Below, piece after piece: positions 16,882-25,704 of a stretch of DNA of 64,000 nt (position 1 is the stretch's first letter; each line of letters opens with the position of its first letter). The notes beneath the pieces were generated by a model. The model saw only the letters and a list, made by a program, of their open reading frames with translations, made no database searches and was not told the origin of the DNA. The translations under genes were made by a program, and so were the position numbers. This stretch comes from Massilia atriviolacea (GTDB lineage Bacteria; Pseudomonadota; Gammaproteobacteria; Burkholderiales; Burkholderiaceae_D), in NCBI RefSeq assembly GCF_003953935.1, contig NZ_RXLQ01000009.1:167361-231360 (forward strand). Direction: 5' to 3'.

Positions 16882-17652
16882 ATGAGTTTCATGCCGGCCG
16901 CAGCGAAGGACGCACGATCTCCCGCCTTCGCCATCAGCGGGGTTCTGACGGAACTCCACGTCGCTTCCGGCAAGGAAAACCTGCTGGCGCAGATCGACAG
17001 CCACTAACGCGCGAAAAGCGTCGGCACCGGCCTGGGCGCGGCGGTGGGCGAGCTGTAAGGACAGGCTGCGGGCGCGGCCGACGTGGCCATGTACGACGGC
17101 GAAGACACCGAGAACGTCGTGTGCCTGATCGGCGACCAGGTCGTGTGCGGCACCTTTGGCGGCGCCAGGGCAATGTGCTGGTGGCCGACGGCATCCTCAG
17201 CGACAGCGAAGGCCTGGTCTGGGTCCGGCACGCCTGAGGCGCGACGGCCGAAATGTGGGCCAATTACAAGATCGCCGCATACTGCTTCTGTTTCAGCATG
17301 TTTTGCATCAGCCTCTGCATCGTTTTCCTCGGCGTCAACCAGGCTGACAGCAAGCTCGCCAGCCTCGGCTGGGGCGCGCTCGCGAGCGGCCTGCTCTGTT
17401 TCGGCATGGCCTGGTGGAACAGCGCGACGATGAATGCGCTGGCCTACCCCGCCACGGAAGTGTTTCGCCTGCTGGGATTTGCCGAGCCGGACAAGGTCAA
17501 CCTGAACCGCTACCAGTAGGGCATCGTCCACATTCACGAACTCATCCATACTCCCGATACGCGCGCCAACGACGCCAATATGCACTGCTACACTGCTACA
17601 CTGCTACAAACAGGCGCTGGAAGAAGGCAAACTCGCCATGGCGCAGGCATAG
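16882..17652 (+). pseudogene. Degenerate second copy of the two-helix membrane protein gene
   Basis: Conceptual translation follows the gene at 15970-16767 closely (GVLTELHVASGKENLLAQID; IGDQVVCGTFGGA; GILSDSEGLVWVRHA; RLLGFAEPDKVNLNRYQ) but is broken. In-frame stops occur at 17005 (TAA, where the intact copy has Tyr), 17056 (TAA, Phe), 17235 (TGA, Trp) and 17517 (TAG, Tyr). About 19 codons are missing with a frame change near 17166-17172. A 16-base expansion of an 8-base repeat at 17584-17607 shifts the frame again near the end. Codon choice is otherwise G/C-rich and well conserved, suggesting the copy was functional until fairly recently. It may be a relic immunity gene whose effector has been lost. 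Confidence 0.88.
17584..17607 (+). repeat. Triplicated 8-bp repeat in the pseudogene
   Basis: ACTGCTAC is present three times in tandem (17584-17591, 17592-17599, 17600-17607). The intact paralogue encodes H-C-Y-K at this point, needing one copy; the two extra copies add 16 bases and shift the frame. Consistent with slipped-strand expansion. Confidence 0.9.
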
Positions 17653-17654
17653 CG

Positions 17655-17682
17655 GGCCAGCCCCGATCGCCCGGGGCTGGCC
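17655..17682. terminator. Hairpin between convergent genes
   Basis: A perfect 10-bp stem (GGCCAGCCCC, 17655-17664; GGGGCTGGCC, 17673-17682) with an 8-base loop lies between the pseudogene and the convergent symporter gene. No T tract follows on either strand, so termination is likely but not typical. Confidence 0.5.
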
Positions 17683-17692
17683 GTGCGCATGT

Positions 17693-19183
17693 CTATTTCT
17701 TCGCCGCCGCCCGCTTCTCCCAGAAACTGGCATTCTTGATGCCAAGCTTGATGGGATCGAAGGTGATCGGGCCGCCCGCCTTTAACTGGGCTTCGTAATC
17801 GCGCAGGCACAGCATGGTCGGTTTGGCCATGAAGAAGATAATCAGGATGCCGATGATGTTAATCCACGCCATGATGCCGACCCCAATGTCGCCCAGATTC
17901 CAGATATAGCCGGCGCTGTTGATGGTGCCGTAAGCGACCATCGCCATGATCACCAGCTTGACGACGACCAATGGCAGGCCGCGCTTGAAGAAGCGGTTGA
18001 GGTAGGCGATATTGGTTTCCGCAATATAGTAGTAAGCAATAATGGTCGTGAAGGCGAAGAAGAACAGGGCCACGCCGACGAAGACCGGACCGAAGCCGCC
18101 GAAGGTACTCTGCAAGGCCATCTGGGTGAATGCCGCGGAGCCGATTTCGGTGGCGGCCGGCAGGTTTTGCACGATGAACTGGCCGGCGGGCAGGGTGCCT
18201 TGCACATTGTACTGGTTGGTAATGAGGATCATCAGCGCGGTCGCGGTGCACACCAGCAAGGTATCGACGTAAATCGAAAACGCCTGTACCAGTCCCTGCT
18301 GGGCCGGATGTTCGGTTTCCGCCGCCGCAGCCGCATGGGTTCCCGTGCCCTGCCCCGCTTCGTTGGAGTACACACCGCGCTTGACGCCCCAGCCGATGGC
18401 AGCGCCAAAACCGGCCTGGGCGTTGAAGGCATCGGAAAAAATCAGGCTGAAGACGCCAGGCAGTTTGTCGATATTGATCACGACAACGATCAGGGCCAGG
18501 ATGATGTAGCCCAGCGCCATGAACGGGACGACGAATTCGGCAAATTGCGCAATCCGCTTGATGCCGCCAAAAATAATTACGCCCAGCAAGGCCAGAATGG
18601 CGCCCAAGCCGAGCAGCTTGTGGGTGCCCACCCGGCCCAGCACCGTATCGACCATGGTGCCATCGCCGAAAATCTGCGTGACCGCATTGCCCACGGCATT
18701 GGCTTGCACACCGGGCAGGAAGATGCCGCAGGCGACCACGGCGGAAATGGCAAAGGCGATGCCCAGCCAGCGCCAGCCCAGGCAACGCTCGAAGAAATAA
18801 GCCGACCCGCCGCGATACTGCCCGTCCTCCTCCACTTTATACAGCTGGCCCAGGGTCGACTCGGCATAGGCCGTGCTCGCGCCCAGGAAAGCGACGACCC
18901 ACATCCAGAACACCGCACCGGGGCCGCCGAAACCGATGGCGGCGGCGACGCCGGCAATGTTGCCCACGCCGACCCGGCCGGACAGCGACACCGCCAGCGC
19001 CTGGAAGGAAGAGATGCCGGCATCGGCGTTCTTGCGTTTGAACAGCAGGCGCAACATCTCCCTGACATGCCTGACCTGGGCAAAGCGGGTCTGGATCGAG
19101 TAAAACAAGCCGGCGCCGAGGCACAGATAAATCAGGCCCTTGCTCCAGATGATGCCATTGAGTCCGTCAATAAAACCTTCCAC
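17693..19183 (-). CDS. Alanine/glycine:cation symporter (AGCS family)
   Basis: A 496-residue inner-membrane symporter with about eleven hydrophobic segments, the family length. Diagnostic stretches are SLSGRVGVGNIAGVAAAIGF, GGPGAVFWMWVVAFLGAST, and GVKRGVYSNEAGQGTGTHAAA. AGCS carriers import alanine or glycine with sodium. A GTG start at 19183 (VEGFIDGLNGIIWS) matches the family N-terminus and has AGAGG 6 bases upstream. Longer frames reaching 19396 add non-family sequence. Monocistronic. Confidence 0.94.
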   Translation of the reverse strand: MEGFIDGLNGIIWSKGLIYLCLGAGLFYSIQTRFAQVRHVREMLRLLFKRKNADAGISSFQALAVSLSGRVGVGNIAGVAAAIGFGGPGAVFWMWVVAFLGASTAYAESTLGQLYKVEEDGQYRGGSAYFFERCLGWRWLGIAFAISAVVACGIFLPGVQANAVGNAVTQIFGDGTMVDTVLGRVGTHKLLGLGAILALLGVIIFGGIKRIAQFAEFVVPFMALGYIILALIVVVINIDKLPGVFSLIFSDAFNAQAGFGAAIGWGVKRGVYSNEAGQGTGTHAAAAAETEHPAQQGLVQAFSIYVDTLLVCTATALMILITNQYNVQGTLPAGQFIVQNLPAATEIGSAAFTQMALQSTFGGFGPVFVGVALFFFAFTTIIAYYYIAETNIAYLNRFFKRGLPLVVVKLVIMAMVAYGTINSAGYIWNLGDIGVGIMAWINIIGILIIFFMAKPTMLCLRDYEAQLKAGGPITFDPIKLGIKNASFWEKRAAAKK

Positions 19184-19425
19184 TTGAACCTCTTCTCGTA
19201 TGTGTGAATCTGGACTCCCACGCCGCGAGCGCGGGAGCATCAATGACAACCGGGAGGACAGCAGTGCCGGTACCGGCCTGCGCCATCGTGGGCAGGCGGC
19301 ATCGAAGCATGCGGAATCGCATTCTAAGTGATTAATTCCATTAATGACATCATTCTGACGATGTGCCGATCCATCATGGACCGGCATCGCCGGCAAGCGT
19401 CACGATACGCGACGCGACGACCGGC

Positions 19426-20289
19426 TTACCACGTCATCTCGCCCTTGCTGACCTTGGCGCCGATATCGAGCGCCATGTCCAGCTGGGCGTCGGGATAGGC
19501 GCGCTTCATGCGCGCGATCAGCTCGGCGCTGTTGGCCGTGGCGGCCAGCGTTGTCTCGTAGCGCTGGAGGTAAGCCTGGGTGTAGGCGATGCTGCTCGCG
19601 TCGAGTGGCGTGCCCGCTTTCATATGCCCGGGAATCACCACGGCCGGTTTCAGTGCGGCCATCTCGGCGAGCTGGGCGCTCCACGCACTGCGCTGGGCCG
19701 CCGTCGGCGCATCCGCCATCCACAGGTGCAAGTTGCCGAACACGCCGATGGTGCCGGTCACGGTCCTGATCGATGGAATCCACACGTAGGGACGATGGGC
19801 CAGCACGCCTTGGGTAGCGCGCACTTCGACCGCCTGGCCGTCCACCGTGAGGGTCATATTGCTCAGCGCGGCCGGCAGGCTGGGCGCGCTCGGGGCGTTC
19901 GCGCCCATCCTGGGGGTCCAGAACGCCACCTTGGCAGCCATTTTTTCCTTGATTTTTTCGACCACTTGCGGCGTGGCGACCACCTGCGCCTTGGGAAAGA
20001 TCTGCTTGAGCGTTTCCACGCCGAAGTAGTAATCCGGATCGGCCTGGCTGACCAGGATGGTCTTGAGCTGCTTGCCGCTGTCGAGCACGTTGGCGGCGAT
20101 ACGCAGCGCATCGGCGCGGGTAAAGCCGGCGTCGATCACCAGCGCTTCGGTCGCGCCGTAGATGAGTGTCGAATTGACGTGAAAACTGTTGCTGTCGGCG
20201 TTGTAGACCTTCGTTTGCAGGGCGGGCGCGGCCAGCGCGTTGGTGAAGACCAGGGTCAGGGCGGCGGCGATGGCGGTGGTGCGGAACAT
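19426..20289 (-). CDS. Exported metallo-beta-lactamase-fold protein with altered metal motif
   Basis: A 287-residue protein with a signal peptide (MFRTTAIAAALTLVFTNALA). The fold is recognisable: NSTLIYGATEALVIDAGF, then the site where HxHxDH is expected, here SQADPDYYFG, and the later PGHMKAG. The usual histidines of the first metal motif are missing (Ser-Gln-Ala-Asp-Pro-Asp-Tyr-Tyr), so hydrolysis may be lost or use a different metal arrangement. GGAGT lies 6 bases before the ATG. It is divergent from a LysR-type regulator 103 bases away, which probably controls it. Confidence 0.85.
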   Translation of the reverse strand: MFRTTAIAAALTLVFTNALAAPALQTKVYNADSNSFHVNSTLIYGATEALVIDAGFTRADALRIAANVLDSGKQLKTILVSQADPDYYFGVETLKQIFPKAQVVATPQVVEKIKEKMAAKVAFWTPRMGANAPSAPSLPAALSNMTLTVDGQAVEVRATQGVLAHRPYVWIPSIRTVTGTIGVFGNLHLWMADAPTAAQRSAWSAQLAEMAALKPAVVIPGHMKAGTPLDASSIAYTQAYLQRYETTLAATANSAELIARMKRAYPDAQLDMALDIGAKVSKGEMTW

Positions 20290-20392
20290 GGTGACTCCAA
20301 TAAAGATGTTGTAAGGAAGCGGCCAGTGTAGTGACATCGTTCGCACCAATAAACGGGTTAAACTGCACATCACTGTTTCATGGATCGGACAA

Positions 20393-21280
20393 ATGGATCG
20401 AATCACGGCAATGCGCGTCTTCGTCGAGGTCGCCACCAGCGGCAGCTTCAGCGCCAGCGCGAACAAGCTCGACATGTCGCGGGCGATGGTCACGCGCTAC
20501 GTCGCGGAAATGGAAACCTGGCTGGGCACGCGCTTGCTGCAGCGCACGACGCGCCGCGTGACCCTCACCGACGCGGGAGAAAATTGCCTGCGGCGCAGCC
20601 AGCAGATGCTGTCGCTGAGCGAGCATATGGAAGAAGAAACGGCCAGCGGCGGCGAATTGCGCGGACAGTTGCGCATCACCTGCAGCATGTCGTTCGGACA
20701 CGCGCAGCTGGCGCAGGCGCTCACGGTGTTTCTTGCGCGCCATCCGCGCCTGCATATCGACCTGAACTTGAACGAAGGCGCGCTCAACCTGGTCGACGCG
20801 CGCATCGACCTGGCGATCCGCATCAGCAGCGCGCCCTCGCCCCTGCTCATCGCGCGCCCGCTGGCGCAGTGCGACTCCGCGCTGGTAGCCGCGCCGGCCT
20901 ACCTGGCCGCGCATGGCGCGCCGGCCGCGCCGCCCGCGCTGGCAAGCCATCGCTGCCTCAGCCATGCCAACGTGGGGCGCAGCCTCTGGTCCTTCGCGCG
21001 CGACGGCGTCACGACGCAGGTGGGCGTGCTCAGCTATTTCAGCGCGAACGACGCCACCGCGCTGCTGGCGTCGACGCTGGCCGGCGGCGGCATCGCCATG
21101 CTGCCGACCTACCTGGTCAATCCGATGCTCGCCAGCGGCGCCTTGCAGCAGGTCTTGCCCGAATGGACCATGCCGGCGCTGACGATTTACGCCATCTACC
21201 CATCGCGCCGGCAATTGTCGCCGTCGGTGCGCGCCCTGCTGGATTTTTTGGTGGACTACTTCGCCGTCCTGCCCTGGTGA
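20393..21280 (+). CDS. LysR-family transcriptional regulator
   Basis: A 295-residue LysR-type regulator. Winged-helix DNA-binding domain at residues 1-60 (MRVFVEVATSGSFSASANKL, RLLQRTTRRVTLTDAG), then a substrate-binding domain beginning near 88 (LRGQLRITCSMSFGHAQLAQ). LysR regulators of this crp-like/DsdC-type subgroup often repress or activate the divergent gene, here the metallo-beta-lactamase-fold gene. The shared intergenic region holds the likely T-N11-A sites, which I did not resolve. Confidence 0.93.
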   Translation: MDRITAMRVFVEVATSGSFSASANKLDMSRAMVTRYVAEMETWLGTRLLQRTTRRVTLTDAGENCLRRSQQMLSLSEHMEEETASGGELRGQLRITCSMSFGHAQLAQALTVFLARHPRLHIDLNLNEGALNLVDARIDLAIRISSAPSPLLIARPLAQCDSALVAAPAYLAAHGAPAAPPALASHRCLSHANVGRSLWSFARDGVTTQVGVLSYFSANDATALLASTLAGGGIAMLPTYLVNPMLASGALQQVLPEWTMPALTIYAIYPSRRQLSPSVRALLDFLVDYFAVLPW

Positions 21281-21407
21281 AGCGGGAGTAACAGGAAGTT
21301 ATTTGTACGCCGGCACCGGCGCGGCGCGCGACCGGCCGGCAAGCGGGCCGTGAACGGGGACAGGGCGATCGCGCAGCGCGCGCAGATCACCGGAAAACAA
21401 CGCTTTC

Positions 21408-21722
21408 TTAGCCGTCGAGATCGGTAGGAATGCCGAACTCGTCGTGATTGCTGCGCCGCAAGTTTGGCTTGGTCAGCACCCGCAAGGACACGCTGATGTG
21501 GACCGCATTGTCCGCCAGATATTCGGCCGCCCCCACCGTCCCCAGCATCGATTGCAGAATAATCCCGACTTCCACCTTTTGCGCGGTGAGCGTATCGCCG
21601 CGCCCGATCACGCGCAAGGGGCGCACCGGGGCCGCCAGGGCCGTGGCGACGGCAATCGGATCGTTACTGGCCGGAACAGTTCTGTTCAGGACCGCATCAT
21701 CGAGTTCAGCGAAAATTTTCAT
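21408..21722 (-). CDS. Small hypothetical protein
   Basis: A 104-residue open frame starting MKIFAELDDAVLNRTVPASN. Sequence and codon use look protein-like (PLRVIGRGDTLTAQKVEVGI, YLADNAVHISVSLRVLTKP), but no family is recognised and no clear ribosome site precedes the ATG. A longer frame to 21815 adds unlikely AT-rich sequence. It lies alone between a LysR gene and the DUF1631 gene. Possibly a real lineage-specific gene. Confidence 0.45.
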   Translation of the reverse strand: MKIFAELDDAVLNRTVPASNDPIAVATALAAPVRPLRVIGRGDTLTAQKVEVGIILQSMLGTVGAAEYLADNAVHISVSLRVLTKPNLRRSNHDEFGIPTDLDG

Positions 21723-21925
21723 TCTGGGGAGACGGAAGTTGATCTTACATGTGGTCGGTTCGCCAACACGCACTGCAAGAGGTCGCGAACAAATATTGTA
21801 TTTTATACATCTCAATTAAATAAATGCAACTGAACAGTGCATTCAAGCCAACAATGTTGCTTTAATGCGCTATCATTGCTTTCAGCCTTCAACATGCGCT
21901 CATCCATTTGAGCACAAAAACCGCC

Positions 21926-24232
21926 ATGCAAATACCAAAAAGAGTGTTCCAGCTTGCGAAACAACCTGCACTGTCGGGTTTTCGCGTCCTCGCCGGCAAA
22001 ACCATTGCCGAGGCCGGCGCCGCCCTGGACAAGGCCCTGCAAGGCAAGGGCGGGCCCGACGAGCGCCTGTTGACGAATGCCCGCTACAACCTGCGCCAGC
22101 ACGCGAGTTTATTGCAGGAACGCATGGAACATCATTTTGCCGGCTACCTCGAACGCGCCATGGACACCATGTACATGGACACCCGCGCCAGCATCGACGA
22201 GATCAGCGCCGACAACCTGACCCTGATCGAAGACGATGTTGTAACGCGGCAAATCGAAATCGACCGCCTGGTCATGCGCCTGCGCGATGCCGACCAGCCG
22301 AGCCTGGGGCGCCTGAACCTGATGATTGCGCAGTTGCATGGCGACGGCGACGTGCGCGAGCGCGAAAACCCCTTCCGTCCGTATCTGCTGGCGCGTTCGC
22401 TGCACGAAGCCCTTCGCCAGTGCGTCATGGACGAGGCGCAGTCGAAAGTCTTGTTCGACACCCTCTCGGCAGCCATGGTGCGTTGCCTGCAAGGATACTA
22501 CGTTGCAATAGAAGAAGTGTTCGAATCGCGCGGCATTTCCACCAAGCTCAGCGCGCGCCCGACCGCGCTCACCCGGGCCCAGCGCGACCGGCTGGCCTGG
22601 CAAAAAGCGGCGGAACAGCTCATTTCCAAGGGCCCCGGCCGCGGGCGCGCTGTTGCGCAGGCGGCACAATCGGCCACGCTGCCGCCCCAGCCCAAGCAAG
22701 CCCGCATGATCCCGGAATTACAACGCCTGATGCAACAGCAGCGCCAGGCGCCGCTGGCCCACGGCAGCGCGCTGGTCCAGCACGGCAAGCCGGATTTGCA
22801 GGACATGGTCTGGAATGTCTTCAACCAGCCGAAAGTGCCGCGCCCGCCCCGCCATGAGCACGCCCCGGCCATGGCAGGCGAGGCGAGGCCCAGGTGCGGC
22901 ACCCTGGAAGCGCAATTAAAACAATTGCAGCAGGCCCATACGGCCCAGCCAGGCGGCGCAAGCCGCGCGGCGACCGCCCCGCTCGATCTGCGCGCCCAGC
23001 TGGCCGATGCCGCCAGCAGCGAGCCGGAGCGGGTCACCATCGACCTGGTCAGCCTGCTGTTCGAGTCCATCGTGCACGACGAGCAATTGCCGGAAAGCGT
23101 GCGCGGCCAGCTCGGCCGCCTGCACGTGCCCTTCCTGCGCGCCGCCATGCAGGAGCCGTCGATGCTGCACGACGCCCAGCATCCGGCGCGCCGCCTGCTC
23201 GACCGGATCGGCACGGTAGCCACCGGCATCACGCCGGAAATGGCTTGCTATCCCGCACTGGAACAGCAAATCGCCTCGGTCCTGGACCAGGTGCTGCAGG
23301 GTTTTGACACGGACATGAGCGCCTTTGCCGAGGGCCAGCGCCAGCTCGACCAGTTCGTGTCGGCACTGTTGCCGCGCAGCGACCTGGGCCTGGCGCGCTG
23401 CATCGATACCCTCGGCACGGTCGAAGCGGCCAGTGCGCGCCACCGCGATACCGCGGCCGCCCTGGTGTCCTTGCTCGACGCACTCGATTGCGATCCGCGC
23501 ATCGGCAATTTTCTTACCGATATCTGGAGCCGGGTACTGGCGCATCCGGCCAGCGAGGGCGCCGCCGGCCTGCCGATGCTGGCCGAGCTGGTCTGGACCT
23601 CGCAGGAAAAAACCACGCTGGAAGACCGCGCTGTCATGGTCAGCATGCTGCCCGGCATGGTCAAACGGGTGCGCGAAGGCCTGGCCGCGGCCGGCATGGG
23701 CGACGAGGCGGCCAAGGCTGCGCTCGACCGGCTGGTGATCGTGCATATGGATGTGCTGGGCCAGCGCCAGCCGCCCTCGCGCCGGCCGCTCACGCTGGCG
23801 CAGTTACGCGCGCACTTCGCCGCCTTCGACGGCGGCGGCGCTGCGGGGAGCGACGCGGTCAGCATCGGCCACGAGCAGCTGGAAGCGGCACTGGCCCAGC
23901 GCGGCATCCGTGCCGACCTGTACACCGATCCGGGCAAGGGCGCGGCGCGCGCCGACGACGAACAGGAATGGCTGGGCATGGCGCTGCCGGGGGCCGGTTT
24001 CGAAATCGCCCTCGACGGCCGCTACGTGCCGGCACGCCTGAGCGGGGTGAGCCCGCGCGGCAGCCTGTACCTGTTCTCGGTCAAGGGCCAGGCCGCGCCC
24101 GCCACCTTCACGCGCGACGCCCTGCTGGCGGCGATGCAGGATGAAACCCTGCGCACGGTGGAACACGCGCCCGTGTTCGAGCGCGCGGTCGAGTCGCTGA
24201 TGGCGGGTGCCGAAGCCCTCAGCAACGCCTGA
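21926..24232 (+). CDS. DUF1631-family protein
   Basis: A 768-residue cytoplasmic protein of the DUF1631 family, which occurs widely in beta- and gammaproteobacteria. The N-terminal third carries the typical helical region (NARYNLRQHASLLQERMEHH, EIDRLVMRLRDADQPSLGRLN). The middle has the family segment LLFESIVHDEQLPESVRGQL followed by LHVPFLRAAMQEPSML. The C-terminal ~120 residues form a PilZ-like beta region (EWLGMALPGAGFEIALDGRY, SPRGSLYLFSVKG). Function unknown; a PilZ-like end suggests cyclic-di-GMP or envelope signalling, which is inference. An in-frame TTG at 21908 is an alternative start; neither has a good ribosome site. Confidence 0.85.
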   Translation: MQIPKRVFQLAKQPALSGFRVLAGKTIAEAGAALDKALQGKGGPDERLLTNARYNLRQHASLLQERMEHHFAGYLERAMDTMYMDTRASIDEISADNLTLIEDDVVTRQIEIDRLVMRLRDADQPSLGRLNLMIAQLHGDGDVRERENPFRPYLLARSLHEALRQCVMDEAQSKVLFDTLSAAMVRCLQGYYVAIEEVFESRGISTKLSARPTALTRAQRDRLAWQKAAEQLISKGPGRGRAVAQAAQSATLPPQPKQARMIPELQRLMQQQRQAPLAHGSALVQHGKPDLQDMVWNVFNQPKVPRPPRHEHAPAMAGEARPRCGTLEAQLKQLQQAHTAQPGGASRAATAPLDLRAQLADAASSEPERVTIDLVSLLFESIVHDEQLPESVRGQLGRLHVPFLRAAMQEPSMLHDAQHPARRLLDRIGTVATGITPEMACYPALEQQIASVLDQVLQGFDTDMSAFAEGQRQLDQFVSALLPRSDLGLARCIDTLGTVEAASARHRDTAAALVSLLDALDCDPRIGNFLTDIWSRVLAHPASEGAAGLPMLAELVWTSQEKTTLEDRAVMVSMLPGMVKRVREGLAAAGMGDEAAKAALDRLVIVHMDVLGQRQPPSRRPLTLAQLRAHFAAFDGGGAAGSDAVSIGHEQLEAALAQRGIRADLYTDPGKGAARADDEQEWLGMALPGAGFEIALDGRYVPARLSGVSPRGSLYLFSVKGQAAPATFTRDALLAAMQDETLRTVEHAPVFERAVESLMAGAEALSNA

Positions 24233-24238
24233 ACCCGC

Positions 24239-25111
24239 TTACAGCTGGCGCGCGGCGAAGGTATCGCAGGTGTCGACCTTGCCGGTCTCGAGGCCGCGCT
24301 TGAACCAGCGCGCACGCTGTTCCGAAGTGCCGTGGGTAAACGAATCCGGCACCACATGGCCTTGCGACTGGCGCTGCAAGGCGTCGTCGCCGATGGCGCT
24401 CGCCGCTTTCAGCGCAGCATCGACGTCGCCCTGTTCCAGGATGGCGCGCGACTGGTTGGCGTGGAAGGCCCAGACCCCGGCGAAACAGTCGGCCTGCAAT
24501 TCCAGCCGCACCGACATCGCGTTCGCCTGTTTTTCGGTGCCGCGCTGGCGCACCTGGTCGACCTTGTCGGTCAGGCCCATCGCGTGCTGCACGTGGTGGC
24601 CGATTTCGTGGGCAATCACGTATGCCTGGGCAAACTCGCCCTCGACCTTGAAGCGCTCTTCCATCAGCTGGAAAAAACTCATGTCCAGGTATACCTTGCT
24701 ATCGGCCGGGCAATAGAAAGGCCCGGTCGCGCTGCTGCCGGCGCCGCAGGCGGTCTGGGTCCGGCCGGTATATAAACGGAGCGCCGGTTTCTGGTAGGTG
24801 CCGCCCTGCTCGCGGAACAGCTTGGTCCAGACATCTTCGGTATCGGCCAGCACCACGCGCACGAACTTCGAGTCGCGGTCGTTTGCCGGCGCCTGGGTTT
24901 GTTGCTGCTGCACCGGCGCCGGCCCGCCGCCGCCGCTCATGATGCTCAGGATGGTCATCGGGTTGACCCCGAAAATCCAGCCGCCGACCAGCGCAATGAC
25001 GATCGAACCGATCCCGATCGAGCGTCCGCCGAAGCCGAAACCGCCGCCGCCGCCGCCGGAACCGCGCACATCTTCCACGTTGTCGCTTTCGCGATTACCT
25101 TCCCATTTCAT
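24239..25111 (-). CDS. YpfJ-like neutral zinc metallopeptidase
   Basis: A 290-residue membrane-anchored protein of the zinc_peptidase (YpfJ/KPN_02809) family. A Gly-rich N-terminus (RGSGGGGGGFGFGG) is followed by one transmembrane segment (~32-52, IGSIVIALVGGWIFGV), a Gln-rich linker, and the peptidase domain with HEIGHHVQH and, further on, the third ligand region QADCFAGVWA. The start at 25111 (MKWEGNRESDN) fits the family and has GGAG 6 bases upstream. Substrate unknown. Convergent with the DUF1631 gene, whose stop lies only six bases away. Confidence 0.93.
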   Translation of the reverse strand: MKWEGNRESDNVEDVRGSGGGGGGFGFGGRSIGIGSIVIALVGGWIFGVNPMTILSIMSGGGGPAPVQQQQTQAPANDRDSKFVRVVLADTEDVWTKLFREQGGTYQKPALRLYTGRTQTACGAGSSATGPFYCPADSKVYLDMSFFQLMEERFKVEGEFAQAYVIAHEIGHHVQHAMGLTDKVDQVRQRGTEKQANAMSVRLELQADCFAGVWAFHANQSRAILEQGDVDAALKAASAIGDDALQRQSQGHVVPDSFTHGTSEQRARWFKRGLETGKVDTCDTFAARQL

Positions 25112-25230
25112 GTTCTGCTCCACAATGCATTTTGTTAATCTTATAATGACTTTACGCTGAAAGCCAATTTCCTGGCGCACACAGCGATCATTGCGTTCGC
25201 GCTTCGCGACAACCTGCACGCTTGCCATCC

Positions 25231-25662
25231 ATGACCCAGCCTTCCTTCCACTTCCTCCTGATCGCCGCCGCTCTCAGCGCCACGGCGGCCGCCGTCCATG
25301 TCGCCTGCATTATCGGCGGACCCAACTGGTACCGCGCCCTCGGCGCTGGCGAGCCGATGGCGCAAATGGCCGCCTCCGGTTCCTCGTATCCGGCCATGGT
25401 CACCGCCGCCATCAGCGCCGTGCTGCTGGTCTGGGCCGCGTACGCGCTGGCGGGCGCCGGCGTGCTGCCGCGCCTGCCGTGGATGCGCGCCATCCTGTGC
25501 GCCATCACCGCCGTGTATGTATTGCGCGGGCTGGCCCTGGTGCCGATGATGATCATGATGCCGGGCCGCAGCACCGCCTTCTGGTACTGGAGCTCGGCCA
25601 TCTGCCTGGGCGTCGGCATCGTGCATGGGCTCGGCCTGCGCCAGGCCTGGACATCGCTGTGA
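25231..25662 (+). CDS. Small four-helix membrane protein
   Basis: A 143-residue hypothetical inner-membrane protein with four hydrophobic segments (~7-28, ~49-75, ~85-105, ~118-135). FHFLLIAAALSATAAAVHVAC and the GGPNWYRALGAGEPMAQMA loop recall small uncharacterised membrane proteins of proteobacteria. No function is assigned. An in-frame TTG at 25222 is possible. The next gene starts 42 bases downstream on the same strand. Confidence 0.75.
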   Translation: MTQPSFHFLLIAAALSATAAAVHVACIIGGPNWYRALGAGEPMAQMAASGSSYPAMVTAAISAVLLVWAAYALAGAGVLPRLPWMRAILCAITAVYVLRGLALVPMMIMMPGRSTAFWYWSSAICLGVGIVHGLGLRQAWTSL

Positions 25663-25704
25663 CGCAGCGGCGGCCGTGACACACCTTCCGATGCGCAGGC
25701 GGCC

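Noticed and set aside
21864-22857. 330-codon frame overlapping the start of the DUF1631 gene
   Set aside because: Arg/Pro-rich shadow frame without ribosome site; DUF1631 motifs occupy the other frame.
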